Part shown: one piece after another, positions 1-8,309 of the stretch
How the letters are laid out: each line of letters begins with the position of its first letter
How positions within the stretch are numbered: the first letter of the stretch is position 1
Origin: Leptospiraceae bacterium
Lineage (GTDB): Bacteria; Spirochaetota; Leptospiria; Leptospirales; Leptospiraceae
NCBI GenBank assembly: GCA_016708435.1
Contig: JADJFV010000031.1
Location: forward strand, 1-64,000
DNA length: 64,000 nucleotides
Direction: 5' to 3'
Made by a program: the position numbers and the translations under genes
The notes under the pieces: model-generated
What the model was told of the DNA's origin: nothing
What the model saw: the letters and a program-made list of their open reading frames with translations, nothing else
Database searches by the model: none

Positions 1-2940
1 GACAACGTTTGCCCTGGGGCACAATGTTGGAGTTCTAATCAAACAGTCACACTCACCGGTGTCGAAGAAGTAAATGAAACTTCCGAGAACGTTACCATTT
101 CTGCAACTGCACCATCTGTCACAAGTGCAAGCTCTGCATTCGATACAATTGAAAATGATACTAGACCGGTATTTACTGGCTCTGTTTCTGTAACGGAAGG
201 ATCTACTTCCTTAATTGCAGTTGCGCTTTCGGGAAATCCTGGAACAACAAGAACTGTCACGATTGGCTCTTCCAATACGTTAGCCGTTACAGCTTCGCCT
301 ACAACTCTAACTTTCACTACGACTAATTGGAATGTGCCGCAAGCTGTCTTACTCACTGGAGTCACAGATGCTAATACCGCAAGTGAATCTGTTACAATCA
401 CAGGAAGTGGAGCAGGAATCGTTTCTGCTACGACAACTATTTCTACTGTTGATTCGAGCACAATGACGATTATCCTCTCCGCGAAACCTACTTCCATTAA
501 TGAAGGGGGAACTGCAACCTTCCAAGTGGCTCTGAGTAATGAACCATCGACTAGCTTGACTGTATCCTTTGCATCAAATACTGCAAGCTCTGTTTCTTTA
601 GCGACAGCCAGTTTTACTTTTGATAATATTTGTCCAGGTCCTGCTTGTTGGAGCACAGCTCAGACAATTACATTAAATGGATTAGAAGAGGCAAATGAAA
701 CAGCTGAGACAGTCACCATTACTGCTACAGCACCGGCGACTACTAGTGCCAGCTTTAATTTGGATACAGCGGATAACGACAGTAAGGCTGTGTTCACAGG
801 AGCGACTAGTGTAAATGAAGGAGGCACTGCATTAATTTCAGTTGCACTTTCTGGAAATCCGGGAGCGACAAGAACAATGAACATTTCTTCGAGCAATACT
901 TTAGCTATAACGCTATTACCCGCAACACTTACCTTTAATGAGGCTAATTGGAATGTGCCACAGACTGTATTGCTTACGGGTGTTACAGATGCCAATACGA
1001 TAGCCGAGACGGTTACAATTACAGGAAGCGGTGTTGATTTGGGAACAGCTACGACTAACGTTTCGACAGTGGATATAAACACAATGAATATAGTTTTAAC
1101 TCCAGCAGCAACTACAGTAGGCGAAGGCTCATCTACAAGTTTTAGTGTGAATTTAAGTCAGGAGCCTTCTCCTTCCCTCGTAGTAAACTTTACATCCAGT
1201 AATACAGGCTCTGTAACGGTTGCACCTGTTTCTGTCACATTCGACAATGTTTGTCCGGGAGCACAGTGCTGGAGTAGTCTAAGAACGATTACCCTCAATG
1301 GTGTTGTAGATGCAAATCAAACTACAGAGACTGTAACAATTACAGCCTCCGCGCCAGCAGTTCCAAATGCAACATTTACAATCGCTACAACTGAAAATGA
1401 CGCACTACCGGTATTTGCCGGTGTGACAACTGTGACGGAAGGGGGAACAGCTCTATTATCCGTTAGCCTCTCTGGAAATCCCGGAGCAAATCGAACTTTG
1501 AATTTAACATCGAGTAACCCCGCTGCCATAACCATTTCGCCCACTACACTTAACTTTACAGCGGCTAATTGGAATGTTCCGCAGGCAGTTGTATTGAGTG
1601 GACTTGCCGATGCGAATGCTTCCTCTGAATCTGTAACAATCACAGGTAGTGGTGTGGATTTAGGAACTGCCACAACTACGATTACAACTGTTGATTCCAA
1701 TACGATGAGTATTGTGCTTTCCGCTGCGACTACGATTGTCGATGAAGGTTCGTCTGCTAGTTTTAATGTTAAATTGAGTCAGGAGCCATCGCCTTCTCTT
1801 GTTGTAAGTTTTGCTTCGGGTAATGTTGCCTCGGCAACTGTCGCTCCTGCTTCGGTTACATTTGATAATGTATGTCCGGGCGCGAATTGTTGGAGTAGTC
1901 TAAAAACGATTACTGTGACAGGCGTAGAAGATATAAATGAAACTACAGAGACAGTAACTATCACGGCTTCTGCGCCGGCAGTTCCAAATTCTACTTTAAA
2001 TTTCGATACAACGGATAATGACTCTAGGCCGGTATTCACGGGAGCGGTTACTGTCAATGAAGGTGGAACTTCTTTAATATCAGTGGCACTTTCCGGAAAT
2101 CCCGGAGCGGCAAGAACAATGAATTTAGCTTCTAGCAACACTGCGGCGATTACGATTGCACCGGCGACATTGAGCTTTAATGCGGCTAATTGGAATGTGC
2201 CTCAGTCTGTTCTTTTAACAGGGGTGTCTGATGCGAATACAGCTTCAGAGACAGTAACGATTACTGGAAATGGAGCCGACCTTGGAGCAAATACAGTTAG
2301 TATAAATACAGTCGATACGAGTTCAATGAGTATTATCCTCACAGCAGCTTCTACAACAGTCAGTGAAGGAGGAACGGCTACGATGAATGTAAAATTATCT
2401 AGCGAGCCTTCTCCTTCATTAACTGTAACAATGGCTTCTAGTAATGCTGCTTCCATTTCAGCATTCCCGCTTACGCTAACGTTCGATAATGTATGTCCGG
2501 GTGCGCAATGTTGGAGCACAAATCAAACAGTGACATTGACTGGAATAGAAGATGCGAATCAATCTTCTGAATCTGTTACTATTTCGGCATCTGCTCCTGC
2601 AACAACAGGAGCGAGTCTTAATTTTACAACCATCGAAAATGATACAAGCGTTGTTTTGGGAGGAGCAATCTCAGTCACAGAAGGGAATAATGCTTATATA
2701 ACGGTCACTTTAACGGGCGATCCAGGAGCAGATAGAACGATTACTCTAACGTCAAGCGATACATCTGCACTCATAATTTTTCCTCCGACGATTACATTTA
2801 CATCGACTAATTGGAATAATCCGCAAACCGTGCAAGTGACAGGAGTCTCCGACGTTAATACGATAGCTGAAACTGTTACCATCACTGCGGCAGGCGCAGG
2901 AATCACAACAGCCACCAGCACAGTGAATACTGTTGATACC
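1..2940 (+). repeat. In-gene tandem repeat, exact 621-bp period
   Basis: Two landmarks recur at exactly 621-bp steps. The codon run for the CPG motif has its Cys codon at 10, 631, 1252, 1873 and 2494. The GGAAATCC of SGNPG (GGCGATCC in the last copy) lies at 232, 853, 1474, 2095 and 2716. The array therefore holds four full units plus a fifth partial one. The copies differ by many substitutions but show no net length change between landmarks. Each unit encodes two beta-sandwich modules. Confidence 0.9.
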
Positions 2941-4056
2941 AATGTGTTTGACTTAGTGGTTACCAATGTAAGTGGAACAACTTCGGTCAACGAAGGAAGC
3001 TCCCTTACATTCAGTGATTTAAACTATGCGCCTGTTGCCTCTCCTTATACAGTGACCATTAGCGCACCTCAGACATCGGCTGCTGTCCCAGGCTATGTGG
3101 TTACGCCTACTTATGTGATAGATCCTGCCAACTCAGGAGTTGGCTCTACAACTCTAACTTTTACAACGGCTAATTATGCTACTCCGCAAACTGTAACTAT
3201 TAACGCACCGGAGAATTATTACATTGATAATAAAACTACGACTCTTAGTTTTGCCGGAGCAGGCGTTACTACAAAGAATTATTCCATCACCGTAGTTGAC
3301 AATGACCCTGTAGAACATATGTTAGTAGACGATGGTATGGGTCCTGCTTGCAATGACGTATCTACTTCTTACGATGGAGTTAAAATGCTAGTAGCCGCAC
3401 AGTGCTCAAACGGCGGAACATTCAACCGAGTAAAAGCATTTCGCTGTGAATCAAACTTTTCTTATTGCCTCGATACAAATTCAGCAACTCTAGACAATGG
3501 CGGGGATAATAATGCAAGAAGTTTAACAGCGCTTTATAACACGGGGCAAGCCATGATTATCTCCGAGAATAAAACAAATGGAAGAATGAATTTCTTTACA
3601 GGTCCGCTTGGCTCTTGGACTTACTATGATATGTCAGACGTCGCAAAGTTTAATCTTGGGAATACAACTAGCATTTCACCAAGAGCTGCCTGGGATGCAA
3701 CTAACAGCAAAGTAATAGTAGCCGCAAGTTATACAAGCGGATTATACTTATATTCCTTTGATAAATTTGGAAATAACCTCAATACTCCCGTTAATATTCC
3801 CGCTGCCAATATGGATCCGGGGATTATGATTGAAACTGTAACTGATACGACAAACTCTAAAGTTACTGTTACGTTCCAATACCAGCCGGTTTTAGGACAA
3901 TATGCATTAGCCTTTGTTCAGTGTAATCTTGATTTAACTGGTTGCTCAGCTCCGGCTACATTTTCCAGTCTCTTAGGAAACATGGCAGATGGAAATCCGC
4001 TCTGGATTAAACATTCACAGGGCTTTATGATGCGACTACTAACAAGTTTTATTTAA
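1..4056 (+). CDS. Giant Calx-beta-like repeat surface protein, 3' part (5' end outside window, frameshifted at 3' end)
   Basis: The reading frame is already open at base 1, so the true start lies upstream. The first roughly 980 residues are alternating Calx-beta-like beta-sandwich modules of about 103 residues. One type carries a C-P-G-x-x-C-W motif, likely a local disulfide; the other carries SGNPG and F-x-x-x-NWNVPQ motifs. Two modules make a 207-residue (621-bp) unit. After a divergent module, the rest reads like beta-propeller blades (WDATNSKVIVA, YDGVKMLVAA) with a Cys pair per blade (CNLDLTGC). Such proteins are usually exported and may bind ligands or calcium; no function is assigned here. 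The stop at 4054-4056 appears to result from a frameshift, because the propeller continues in another frame just downstream. Confidence is high for the architecture and low for the role. Confidence 0.85.
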   Translation, partial: DNVCPGAQCWSSNQTVTLTGVEEVNETSENVTISATAPSVTSASSAFDTIENDTRPVFTGSVSVTEGSTSLIAVALSGNPGTTRTVTIGSSNTLAVTASPTTLTFTTTNWNVPQAVLLTGVTDANTASESVTITGSGAGIVSATTTISTVDSSTMTIILSAKPTSINEGGTATFQVALSNEPSTSLTVSFASNTASSVSLATASFTFDNICPGPACWSTAQTITLNGLEEANETAETVTITATAPATTSASFNLDTADNDSKAVFTGATSVNEGGTALISVALSGNPGATRTMNISSSNTLAITLLPATLTFNEANWNVPQTVLLTGVTDANTIAETVTITGSGVDLGTATTNVSTVDINTMNIVLTPAATTVGEGSSTSFSVNLSQEPSPSLVVNFTSSNTGSVTVAPVSVTFDNVCPGAQCWSSLRTITLNGVVDANQTTETVTITASAPAVPNATFTIATTENDALPVFAGVTTVTEGGTALLSVSLSGNPGANRTLNLTSSNPAAITISPTTLNFTAANWNVPQAVVLSGLADANASSESVTITGSGVDLGTATTTITTVDSNTMSIVLSAATTIVDEGSSASFNVKLSQEPSPSLVVSFASGNVASATVAPASVTFDNVCPGANCWSSLKTITVTGVEDINETTETVTITASAPAVPNSTLNFDTTDNDSRPVFTGAVTVNEGGTSLISVALSGNPGAARTMNLASSNTAAITIAPATLSFNAANWNVPQSVLLTGVSDANTASETVTITGNGADLGANTVSINTVDTSSMSIILTAASTTVSEGGTATMNVKLSSEPSPSLTVTMASSNAASISAFPLTLTFDNVCPGAQCWSTNQTVTLTGIEDANQSSESVTISASAPATTGASLNFTTIENDTSVVLGGAISVTEGNNAYITVTLTGDPGADRTITLTSSDTSALIIFPPTITFTSTNWNNPQTVQVTGVSDVNTIAETVTITAAGAGITTATSTVNTVDTNVFDLVVTNVSGTTSVNEGSSLTFSDLNYAPVASPYTVTISAPQTSAAVPGYVVTPTYVIDPANSGVGSTTLTFTTANYATPQTVTINAPENYYIDNKTTTLSFAGAGVTTKNYSITVVDNDPVEHMLVDDGMGPACNDVSTSYDGVKMLVAAQCSNGGTFNRVKAFRCESNFSYCLDTNSATLDNGGDNNARSLTALYNTGQAMIISENKTNGRMNFFTGPLGSWTYYDMSDVAKFNLGNTTSISPRAAWDATNSKVIVAASYTSGLYLYSFDKFGNNLNTPVNIPAANMDPGIMIETVTDTTNSKVTVTFQYQPVLGQYALAFVQCNLDLTGCSAPATFSSLLGNMADGNPLWIKHSQGFMMRLLTSFI

Positions 4057-4448
4057 TCACTTCCATGGCAAATACAGAAGGAGGAGCAGATACGATTCCA
4101 AAACTCATTATCTGTAATCCAAATATGACTGGCTGCTCGGCACAAACGATTTATACTGCCAATAGAAGTGGAATTAAAACTAAAATTGCAGTTGACAATT
4201 TCAACAATAAATTATTAATCTTAGCCTACGATTCAACACAAAGCTATTCTGTTGAACTCAATAGATGCAGTCTAACAGGTACAGGCTGCACGAGAAAGAA
4301 CTTAACAGGAAGTTTTGGAATGAACATAGGAAGTAATATCGCGAATCCATTCATCGATACGGTGAATAAAAAACTTAGATTTGTCGCGATCAACAATGCA
4401 AGCGGTGGAGTTCTGTCGATGTTCTCCATGCTGCTCTATATCGACTAA
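4023..4448 (+). pseudogene. Frameshifted C-terminal continuation of the giant repeat protein
   Basis: This frame opens after a stop at 4008-4010 and reads LYDATTNKFYLITSM from about 4023. That is the propeller-blade pattern expected right after HSQG in the upstream frame. It continues with two more Cys-pair blades (CNPNMTGC, CSLTGTGC) and stops at 4446-4448. The first ATG (4065) lies in mid-blade with no ribosome-binding site, so this is unlikely to be a separate gene. A single missing base near 4020-4026 would restore one continuous protein. It could be a true mutation or a sequencing or assembly error. Confidence 0.8.
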
Positions 4449-4543
4449 CGGATGTTAGACTTATGAAAAAGAATTTATTAAAATCATTTATGGACTTAAC
4501 TAAAAATCGTCACCCCGAAGCACTCAAAGGACGACAAAAATCA

Positions 4544-6043
4544 ATGAAGTTTCGTATTAGAATATTTCAGCACAACAGCTTTCTTCCGCTGACCTTTCTA
4601 TTAGTATTTTCATTATTACAAAATTGTAGTGAATTGAGCTTTCGTTCAGATCCTCTTTCTATGACTTTGGTAAAATACGAAAATCGCTCTTCAAATAAAT
4701 ATATGTTTCTTGCTCATGAAGGGGATGATTGTCATTTGCTTCGTCATAAGAGAATTCATAATTTCTTTTTTTTCTTCCCGCTTAATAGTTTTTCCAAAGA
4801 AGAGCTCCAAGAGATTTCACAACAAAAAATGATTCGTTATAAAAACATTATGCGACTCGGAGATTTTGCTTGGACTTTCTTTTTACTTCCTGCGACAGTT
4901 CTCACCTACTCTATTGAAGTCGAGACATGCAATACAGGAATGGTAGCGGTCACAAGAAAAGATCCTTTGTATTTAGAATCGCTGAAAAACAATAAAGGAA
5001 ATTCATCTAAAGAAGAAAGTGTTGCTGTTTTAGACAAAGACACCCCGAATAAAAAAGCAAAATCTCGTATTCAAGAAAAAAGCATTAACCCAAATCCTAA
5101 TTCCGATACAACCTCTTCCGGAGACAAAGAATCATTAGACGCTAGAAGCACAAAAGAAGAGCCAGAGCAGAATAACTATAGTGATACAACTGACAGTCGT
5201 AATAAGAAACAAAATCGTGAATCAGAAGATTCTCGAAGTGCGTATAGCAATAATTATAAAAAAGAAAATCGCTCTATAGACGATAGTCGCAATACGAATG
5301 ACCCAGTCATTGACAATCGAAATGCAAGGGATTTTCGCGACAGTAAAGATTCCCGTGAATCCAAAGAAAGTCGTTATTCCAAAGAAGACCGCGATAATAA
5401 AAGTAACAGTTACACAAACGATAGCCGCAATGCAAAAGAAAATCTAAACACAGAAGAAGCGAGCAATCAAAAGCCAGAAGTAAAAAAGAAAAAGAAAAAA
5501 AAGGGAATCATTTCTAATTCCATGCCTACAGAGGTAGATCCGAATTTGCCACCGGAAGATGTATGGAATTCCGCTGTTGTAGCTGATGAGACTACTATTG
5601 ATTTGCCCGAAATCAAAGAAGACTTTAATCCTGAAGTATACAAGCTAGATGGAACGCTTCCCATTATCTGGAATTATAAAAATTCAATCACGAATCGTAT
5701 CAACGAAAACGTAAAACCATTCTCAATTCTATTCGGTAAAAACGAAACAGACCTCACAGAAGACGAAGAGAAAAAACTAGATGCATTTGCCAGCGAATAC
5801 TTAGAAAGCTATGCAACTAGTAAAATACTTTTAATCGGTCACTCCGAATGGGCAAAGGGAAAAGGAGTCAAACTCACATTATCCCAATACCGCGCCGAAT
5901 CAGTTAGAAATTATTTAATAGAAAAAAAAGTCCCTACTGAAAATATCCTTCTAACCTTCTCCGGCGGCTTATGGGGAGAAACCAACGAAAAGAAAATGGG
6001 AAAAGAATTTTCTAGAAGAGTGGATATAGTGTTTTTGTATTAG
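4544..6043 (+). CDS. OmpA-family lipoprotein with long disordered linker
   Basis: The ATG at 4544 is preferred over the in-frame ATG at 4463. It places a classical signal peptide (MKFRIRIF then a hydrophobic stretch) directly before the lipobox LLQNC, with the lipidated Cys at residue 28; the longer form adds 27 charged residues in front. After a roughly 110-residue N-terminal domain with a second hydrophobic stretch comes a low-complexity linker of about 150 residues rich in S, R, D, N and K (DSRNTND, DSRESKESR), ending in a lysine run. The last 110 residues are an OmpA C-terminal domain (FSILFGKNETDLT, IGHSEWAKG, SRRVDIVFLY), which in this family binds peptidoglycan. The likely role is an outer-membrane lipoprotein tethered to the cell wall. 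The stop abuts the convergent gene with no gap. Confidence 0.85.
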   Translation: MKFRIRIFQHNSFLPLTFLLVFSLLQNCSELSFRSDPLSMTLVKYENRSSNKYMFLAHEGDDCHLLRHKRIHNFFFFFPLNSFSKEELQEISQQKMIRYKNIMRLGDFAWTFFLLPATVLTYSIEVETCNTGMVAVTRKDPLYLESLKNNKGNSSKEESVAVLDKDTPNKKAKSRIQEKSINPNPNSDTTSSGDKESLDARSTKEEPEQNNYSDTTDSRNKKQNRESEDSRSAYSNNYKKENRSIDDSRNTNDPVIDNRNARDFRDSKDSRESKESRYSKEDRDNKSNSYTNDSRNAKENLNTEEASNQKPEVKKKKKKKGIISNSMPTEVDPNLPPEDVWNSAVVADETTIDLPEIKEDFNPEVYKLDGTLPIIWNYKNSITNRINENVKPFSILFGKNETDLTEDEEKKLDAFASEYLESYATSKILLIGHSEWAKGKGVKLTLSQYRAESVRNYLIEKKVPTENILLTFSGGLWGETNEKKMGKEFSRRVDIVFLY

Positions 6044-6619
6044 TTAGCGGATACAGCGAACGTCACCTATTAAATACAAATAGCCTTGGCCTTCTTGGCT
6101 TTGAATATAATAGTCTTTAGAAACACTGCAAATACCACCAATTGTATATGCTCTCGATCGCTTTTCCTTTGAATAATCAGGGGGTACTGTCCAATACATG
6201 CAACCATCTTTTTCCCATGACTTAGTTAAACCCGATTCATACGCTGCCTTCAACTCTTCTCCAGTCGGCAGTCTTGCTCCAATACTTGCACAATATTCAA
6301 CTGCATCATACCAAGGTCTTCTTCCAGAGTATTCAATCCAGACCCCAGACGATGTCTTTGAAGAAATACTTTTCGAAACTTGATTTGTATCGCTCAATGA
6401 ACCATTCTTAACCACTTCCGAAACTTCTTTCTTAGAGTAGACATTAGCCGCTCCGTTTGAGTCTACTACAACTAACGAATCTTTAATAGCAACTGCTTTT
6501 ACTTTTTCTAATACTTTGCCATTTTTTAATTTTACAGAATCATTAAATCCTACTTCTTGTGAAAACAAAGATGTGGCTAATAGGGTTATTCCCAAAATGA
6601 TTATATTAATTCTATTCAT
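6044..6619 (-). CDS. Secreted DUF1566/Lcl-type C-terminal domain protein
   Basis: 191 residues with a signal peptide (INIIILGITLLATSLFSQ). A short beta-rich segment (SVKLKNGKVLEKVKAVAIKD) follows, then from about residue 93 a domain with the pattern WIEYSGRRPWYDAVEYC, ARLPTGEEL and CMYWT. This matches the C-type-lectin-like DUF1566/Lcl C-terminal fold found in exported proteins of Leptospira and other bacteria. An AAGGA ribosome-binding site precedes the ATG at 6619. It is convergent with the OmpA-like gene; the two stop codons are directly adjacent. Function unknown; possibly periplasmic or surface-located. Confidence 0.75.
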   Translation of the reverse strand: MNRINIIILGITLLATSLFSQEVGFNDSVKLKNGKVLEKVKAVAIKDSLVVVDSNGAANVYSKKEVSEVVKNGSLSDTNQVSKSISSKTSSGVWIEYSGRRPWYDAVEYCASIGARLPTGEELKAAYESGLTKSWEKDGCMYWTVPPDYSKEKRSRAYTIGGICSVSKDYYIQSQEGQGYLYLIGDVRCIR

Positions 6620-6741
6620 TGTTATTCCTTACTATCAGATTTCTAATTAAAAAATATGAGTTTTATAAAGACAATCTTTTTTATTAGTTATGAATTACTA
6701 CAAATAAGATAGGTAAAATAGAATACTGTCAAGAATCAGAC

Positions 6742-6933
6742 ATGCTTTATATAGAACTTTCGGATAAAGTATCTAAACATCAAAAAGAAATGATGAAAGA
6801 TTTTGTAATCGATACAGATGAATTGGGAAATATCGTTGGTATAGAAATTGAACATGCGAGCAAACATGTAAATATCAATCAAATTATCACAAAAAATATC
6901 AAAGAGGTCTTTTCGGTATTAAGTGCTGCCTAA
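6742..6933 (+). CDS. DUF2283-family small protein, probably missing its first strand
   Basis: 63 residues; DTDELGNIVGIEIEHAS is the core motif of DUF2283, a family of short proteins often found among toxin-antitoxin and mobile genes. Family members usually start with a strand like MKIEY before D-x-LYI-x-LS. Here that strand (KIEYCQESD) is encoded in frame upstream from 6715, but no ATG, GTG or TTG precedes it. The codon where the start would be is GGT (6712-6714). Either an internal ATG at 6742 is used, giving a truncated protein, or the gene has lost its start. Confidence 0.55.
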   Translation: MLYIELSDKVSKHQKEMMKDFVIDTDELGNIVGIEIEHASKHVNINQIITKNIKEVFSVLSAA

Positions 6934-6986
6934 TCTAAAGATTCAGGGTTAAGTCTCTACTGTATCCCACTTCAGTTCAATCTCTA

Positions 6987-7020
6987 CCCCAAGGGTGTGG
7001 GTTAATCCACGCCCTTGGGG
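6987..7020. terminator. Strong hairpin between convergent genes
   Basis: Arms 6987-7000 and 7007-7020 pair over 14 bp (one T:G wobble) around a GTTAAT loop; the ends are CCCCAAGGG and CCCTTGGGG. It sits between the stops of the DUF2283 gene (plus) and the antitoxin-like gene (minus), so a bidirectional terminator is plausible. Neither side has a clean T-run, so this role is inferred from position and stem strength. Confidence 0.5.
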
Positions 7021-7045
7021 AAATAATATTACAATCGTGGTAGCG

Positions 7046-7291
7046 TTAAGCAATTTTTCTTTTTTTAGATTTAGATGCTTTGCCTTTTTTATTTCTAAGA
7101 TCCATTGCAAGTTTGCTAATTTCTGTAGCTGTCTTTCCTTTCCATAAATCTCTTTGCCATTCTGTATAATCAAAAGGCTCTCTTTGGATTAACGCTACAA
7201 ACTTTTCGGCTTCCACCATTCCAAGATTTTTAATTAAAACTTTCATTCCTTGCGATTTTATTTCTGTATCAGTATGCAATTTATTTTTCAT
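7046..7291 (-). CDS. Orphan antitoxin-like small protein (paralogue of the PIN partner at 44784)
   Basis: 81 residues. It shares with the 67-residue protein at 44784-44987 the pattern EGMxxLxxxLGxVxxEKF followed by REPFDYTEWQ (RENFDYTEWQ in the other) and LWK. The match runs from the first residues, which supports the ATG at 7291 despite the lack of a clear ribosome-binding site. At 44784 the relative directly follows a PIN-domain gene, so this family is inferred to be a toxin partner; here no PIN gene is adjacent. The C-terminus is strongly basic (KKGKASKSKKRK), possibly nucleic-acid binding. It lies 65 bp downstream of the toxin/immunity-like pair on the same strand. Confidence 0.6.
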   Translation of the reverse strand: MKNKLHTDTEIKSQGMKVLIKNLGMVEAEKFVALIQREPFDYTEWQRDLWKGKTATEISKLAMDLRNKKGKASKSKKRKIA

Positions 7292-7355
7292 TGGTTTTAT
7301 TTTAAATGATTCATATAATTACCTATTGAATAGTTGTGAATACAGTAGATTGATT

Positions 7356-7691
7356 TTAAGCCACATTCTTCTTCTTGATTTGTGCTTCCTGTCGTATAAG
7401 CCATTCCAAATAGCGTCTAATCGTTATTCGCTTTTTAAGATCATACGTCTCAAAGTATTCCTCGAAAAAATAATCACGAAATTCAGGAGGATAAGAATAT
7501 TCTTTGCCTTCATCATATTCAGTAATCCAATCTTCTCCCCCTTTTTCGATAATCTCAAAATTTTCAGGAGTATAAAGATATGGCTCGCCGACATCGCTAA
7601 GGATTCGATAGGAGTCCGATTCAATTCCAATTACGCGATAAATATTTCCGACAGAAAGAGATTCTTGCGATTTTGTAAGTTTAACTTTCAT
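7356..7691 (-). CDS. Putative immunity protein of a toxin-tip/immunity pair
   Basis: 111 residues, acidic overall, with no signal peptide. It opens with a small beta-rich domain (VGNIYRVIGIESDSYRIL, GEPYLYTPENFEII) and continues with EDWITEYDEGKEYSYPPEF and a helical, charged tail. I recall similar small acidic proteins accompanying polymorphic-toxin tips, but that is memory rather than a search result. It begins one base after the stop of the upstream 73-residue gene and has no ribosome-binding site of its own, so translation is probably coupled. That arrangement fits an immunity gene following its toxin. Confidence 0.45.
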   Translation of the reverse strand: MKVKLTKSQESLSVGNIYRVIGIESDSYRILSDVGEPYLYTPENFEIIEKGGEDWITEYDEGKEYSYPPEFRDYFFEEYFETYDLKKRITIRRYLEWLIRQEAQIKKKNVA

Positions 7692-7692
7692 A

Positions 7693-7914
7693 TTAATCTA
7701 AGGGGACTGTTTTTATTTCAAACTTTCCATTTGCATTTTCATACCAATGGTATTCGAACCTACGCCCATTTTTATCTAATAATACTTCGCTGCTTTTTTT
7801 AATCCAGTCCTTTTTTTGACCCCCATACTGATTTAGCAGTCGATCAATATCTTTGATTCTATAATGATTTCCATTTTCTGTTAAACTAGTATTATCTTGA
7901 TTCATTTTCTTCAT
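7693..7914 (-). CDS. Stand-alone polymorphic-toxin C-terminal-like domain
   Basis: 73 residues: DIDRLLNQYGGQKKDWIKKSS, then GRRFEYHWYE and FEIKTV. The pattern D-I-x-x-L-L-x-x-Y/F-GG-x-x-x-x-W-x-K-K followed by HWYEN and EIK resembles the extreme C-terminal toxin modules of large secreted polymorphic toxins. No signal peptide, RHS or haemagglutinin repeats or pretoxin domain is present, and nothing in the 395 bp upstream reads as a lost parent. It could be a detached toxin cassette or an independent small toxin. The next gene, one base away, is the putative immunity protein. The assignment rests on motif recall. Confidence 0.45.
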   Translation of the reverse strand: MKKMNQDNTSLTENGNHYRIKDIDRLLNQYGGQKKDWIKKSSEVLLDKNGRRFEYHWYENANGKFEIKTVPLD

Positions 7915-8158
7915 CTCAGAATAACTTAATTTTTGATTAGTCTATTTTCAAAGAAGTTATAAATAGGTCAAGGGAAATTTCCTTCACGCAATTCTCAACC
8001 CTCTCGCATAGCCTTATCAGATTTATTTCCTTTGCTAAGTAGGAGATAATATCCGTTGTCTCCTTCTCGTTTACGAAGTAAAGTGAGGGGCGGACGTTCC
8101 ACCGTTAGAAAAATCAAAACTAAACAGGGAAACCTTAAAACTAAAAGCTTAAAATAGA

Positions 8159-8284
8159 AAACTTCATTTAAAAAATAAAAAACTTAATTGAAGAAAAATA
8201 AAATTTGATTGAAAATAAGGAAAACTTCATTGAAGATTTTTAAAATTTCAATGAAAAAAAGTAAAACTTCAATGAAGTTTATGA
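8159..8284. repeat. Six A-tract repeats of about 21 bp in the 7915-8309 gap
   Basis: Units begin near 8159, 8180, 8201, 8221, 8242 and 8263. Each starts AAAACTTCATTGAAG or a variant and ends in an A/T run. The best units contain the palindrome CTTCATTGAAG. A period of 20-21 bp is two helical turns, so the A-tracts lie on one face of the helix and the DNA is expected to be bent. The array lies just downstream of the HU-like gene. The rest of the gap (7915-8158) holds no convincing gene. Confidence 0.7.
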
Positions 8285-8309
8285 TTTTTAAAGGCTAAAA
8301 TACCTTACG

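Noticed and set aside
334..3000. Long minus-strand ORFs opposite the giant repeat gene (and plus-strand ones opposite the DUF1554 genes)
   Set aside because: They are mirror frames caused by the Thr/Ser/Val-rich repeat codons; they lack starts with ribosome-binding sites and any family pattern.
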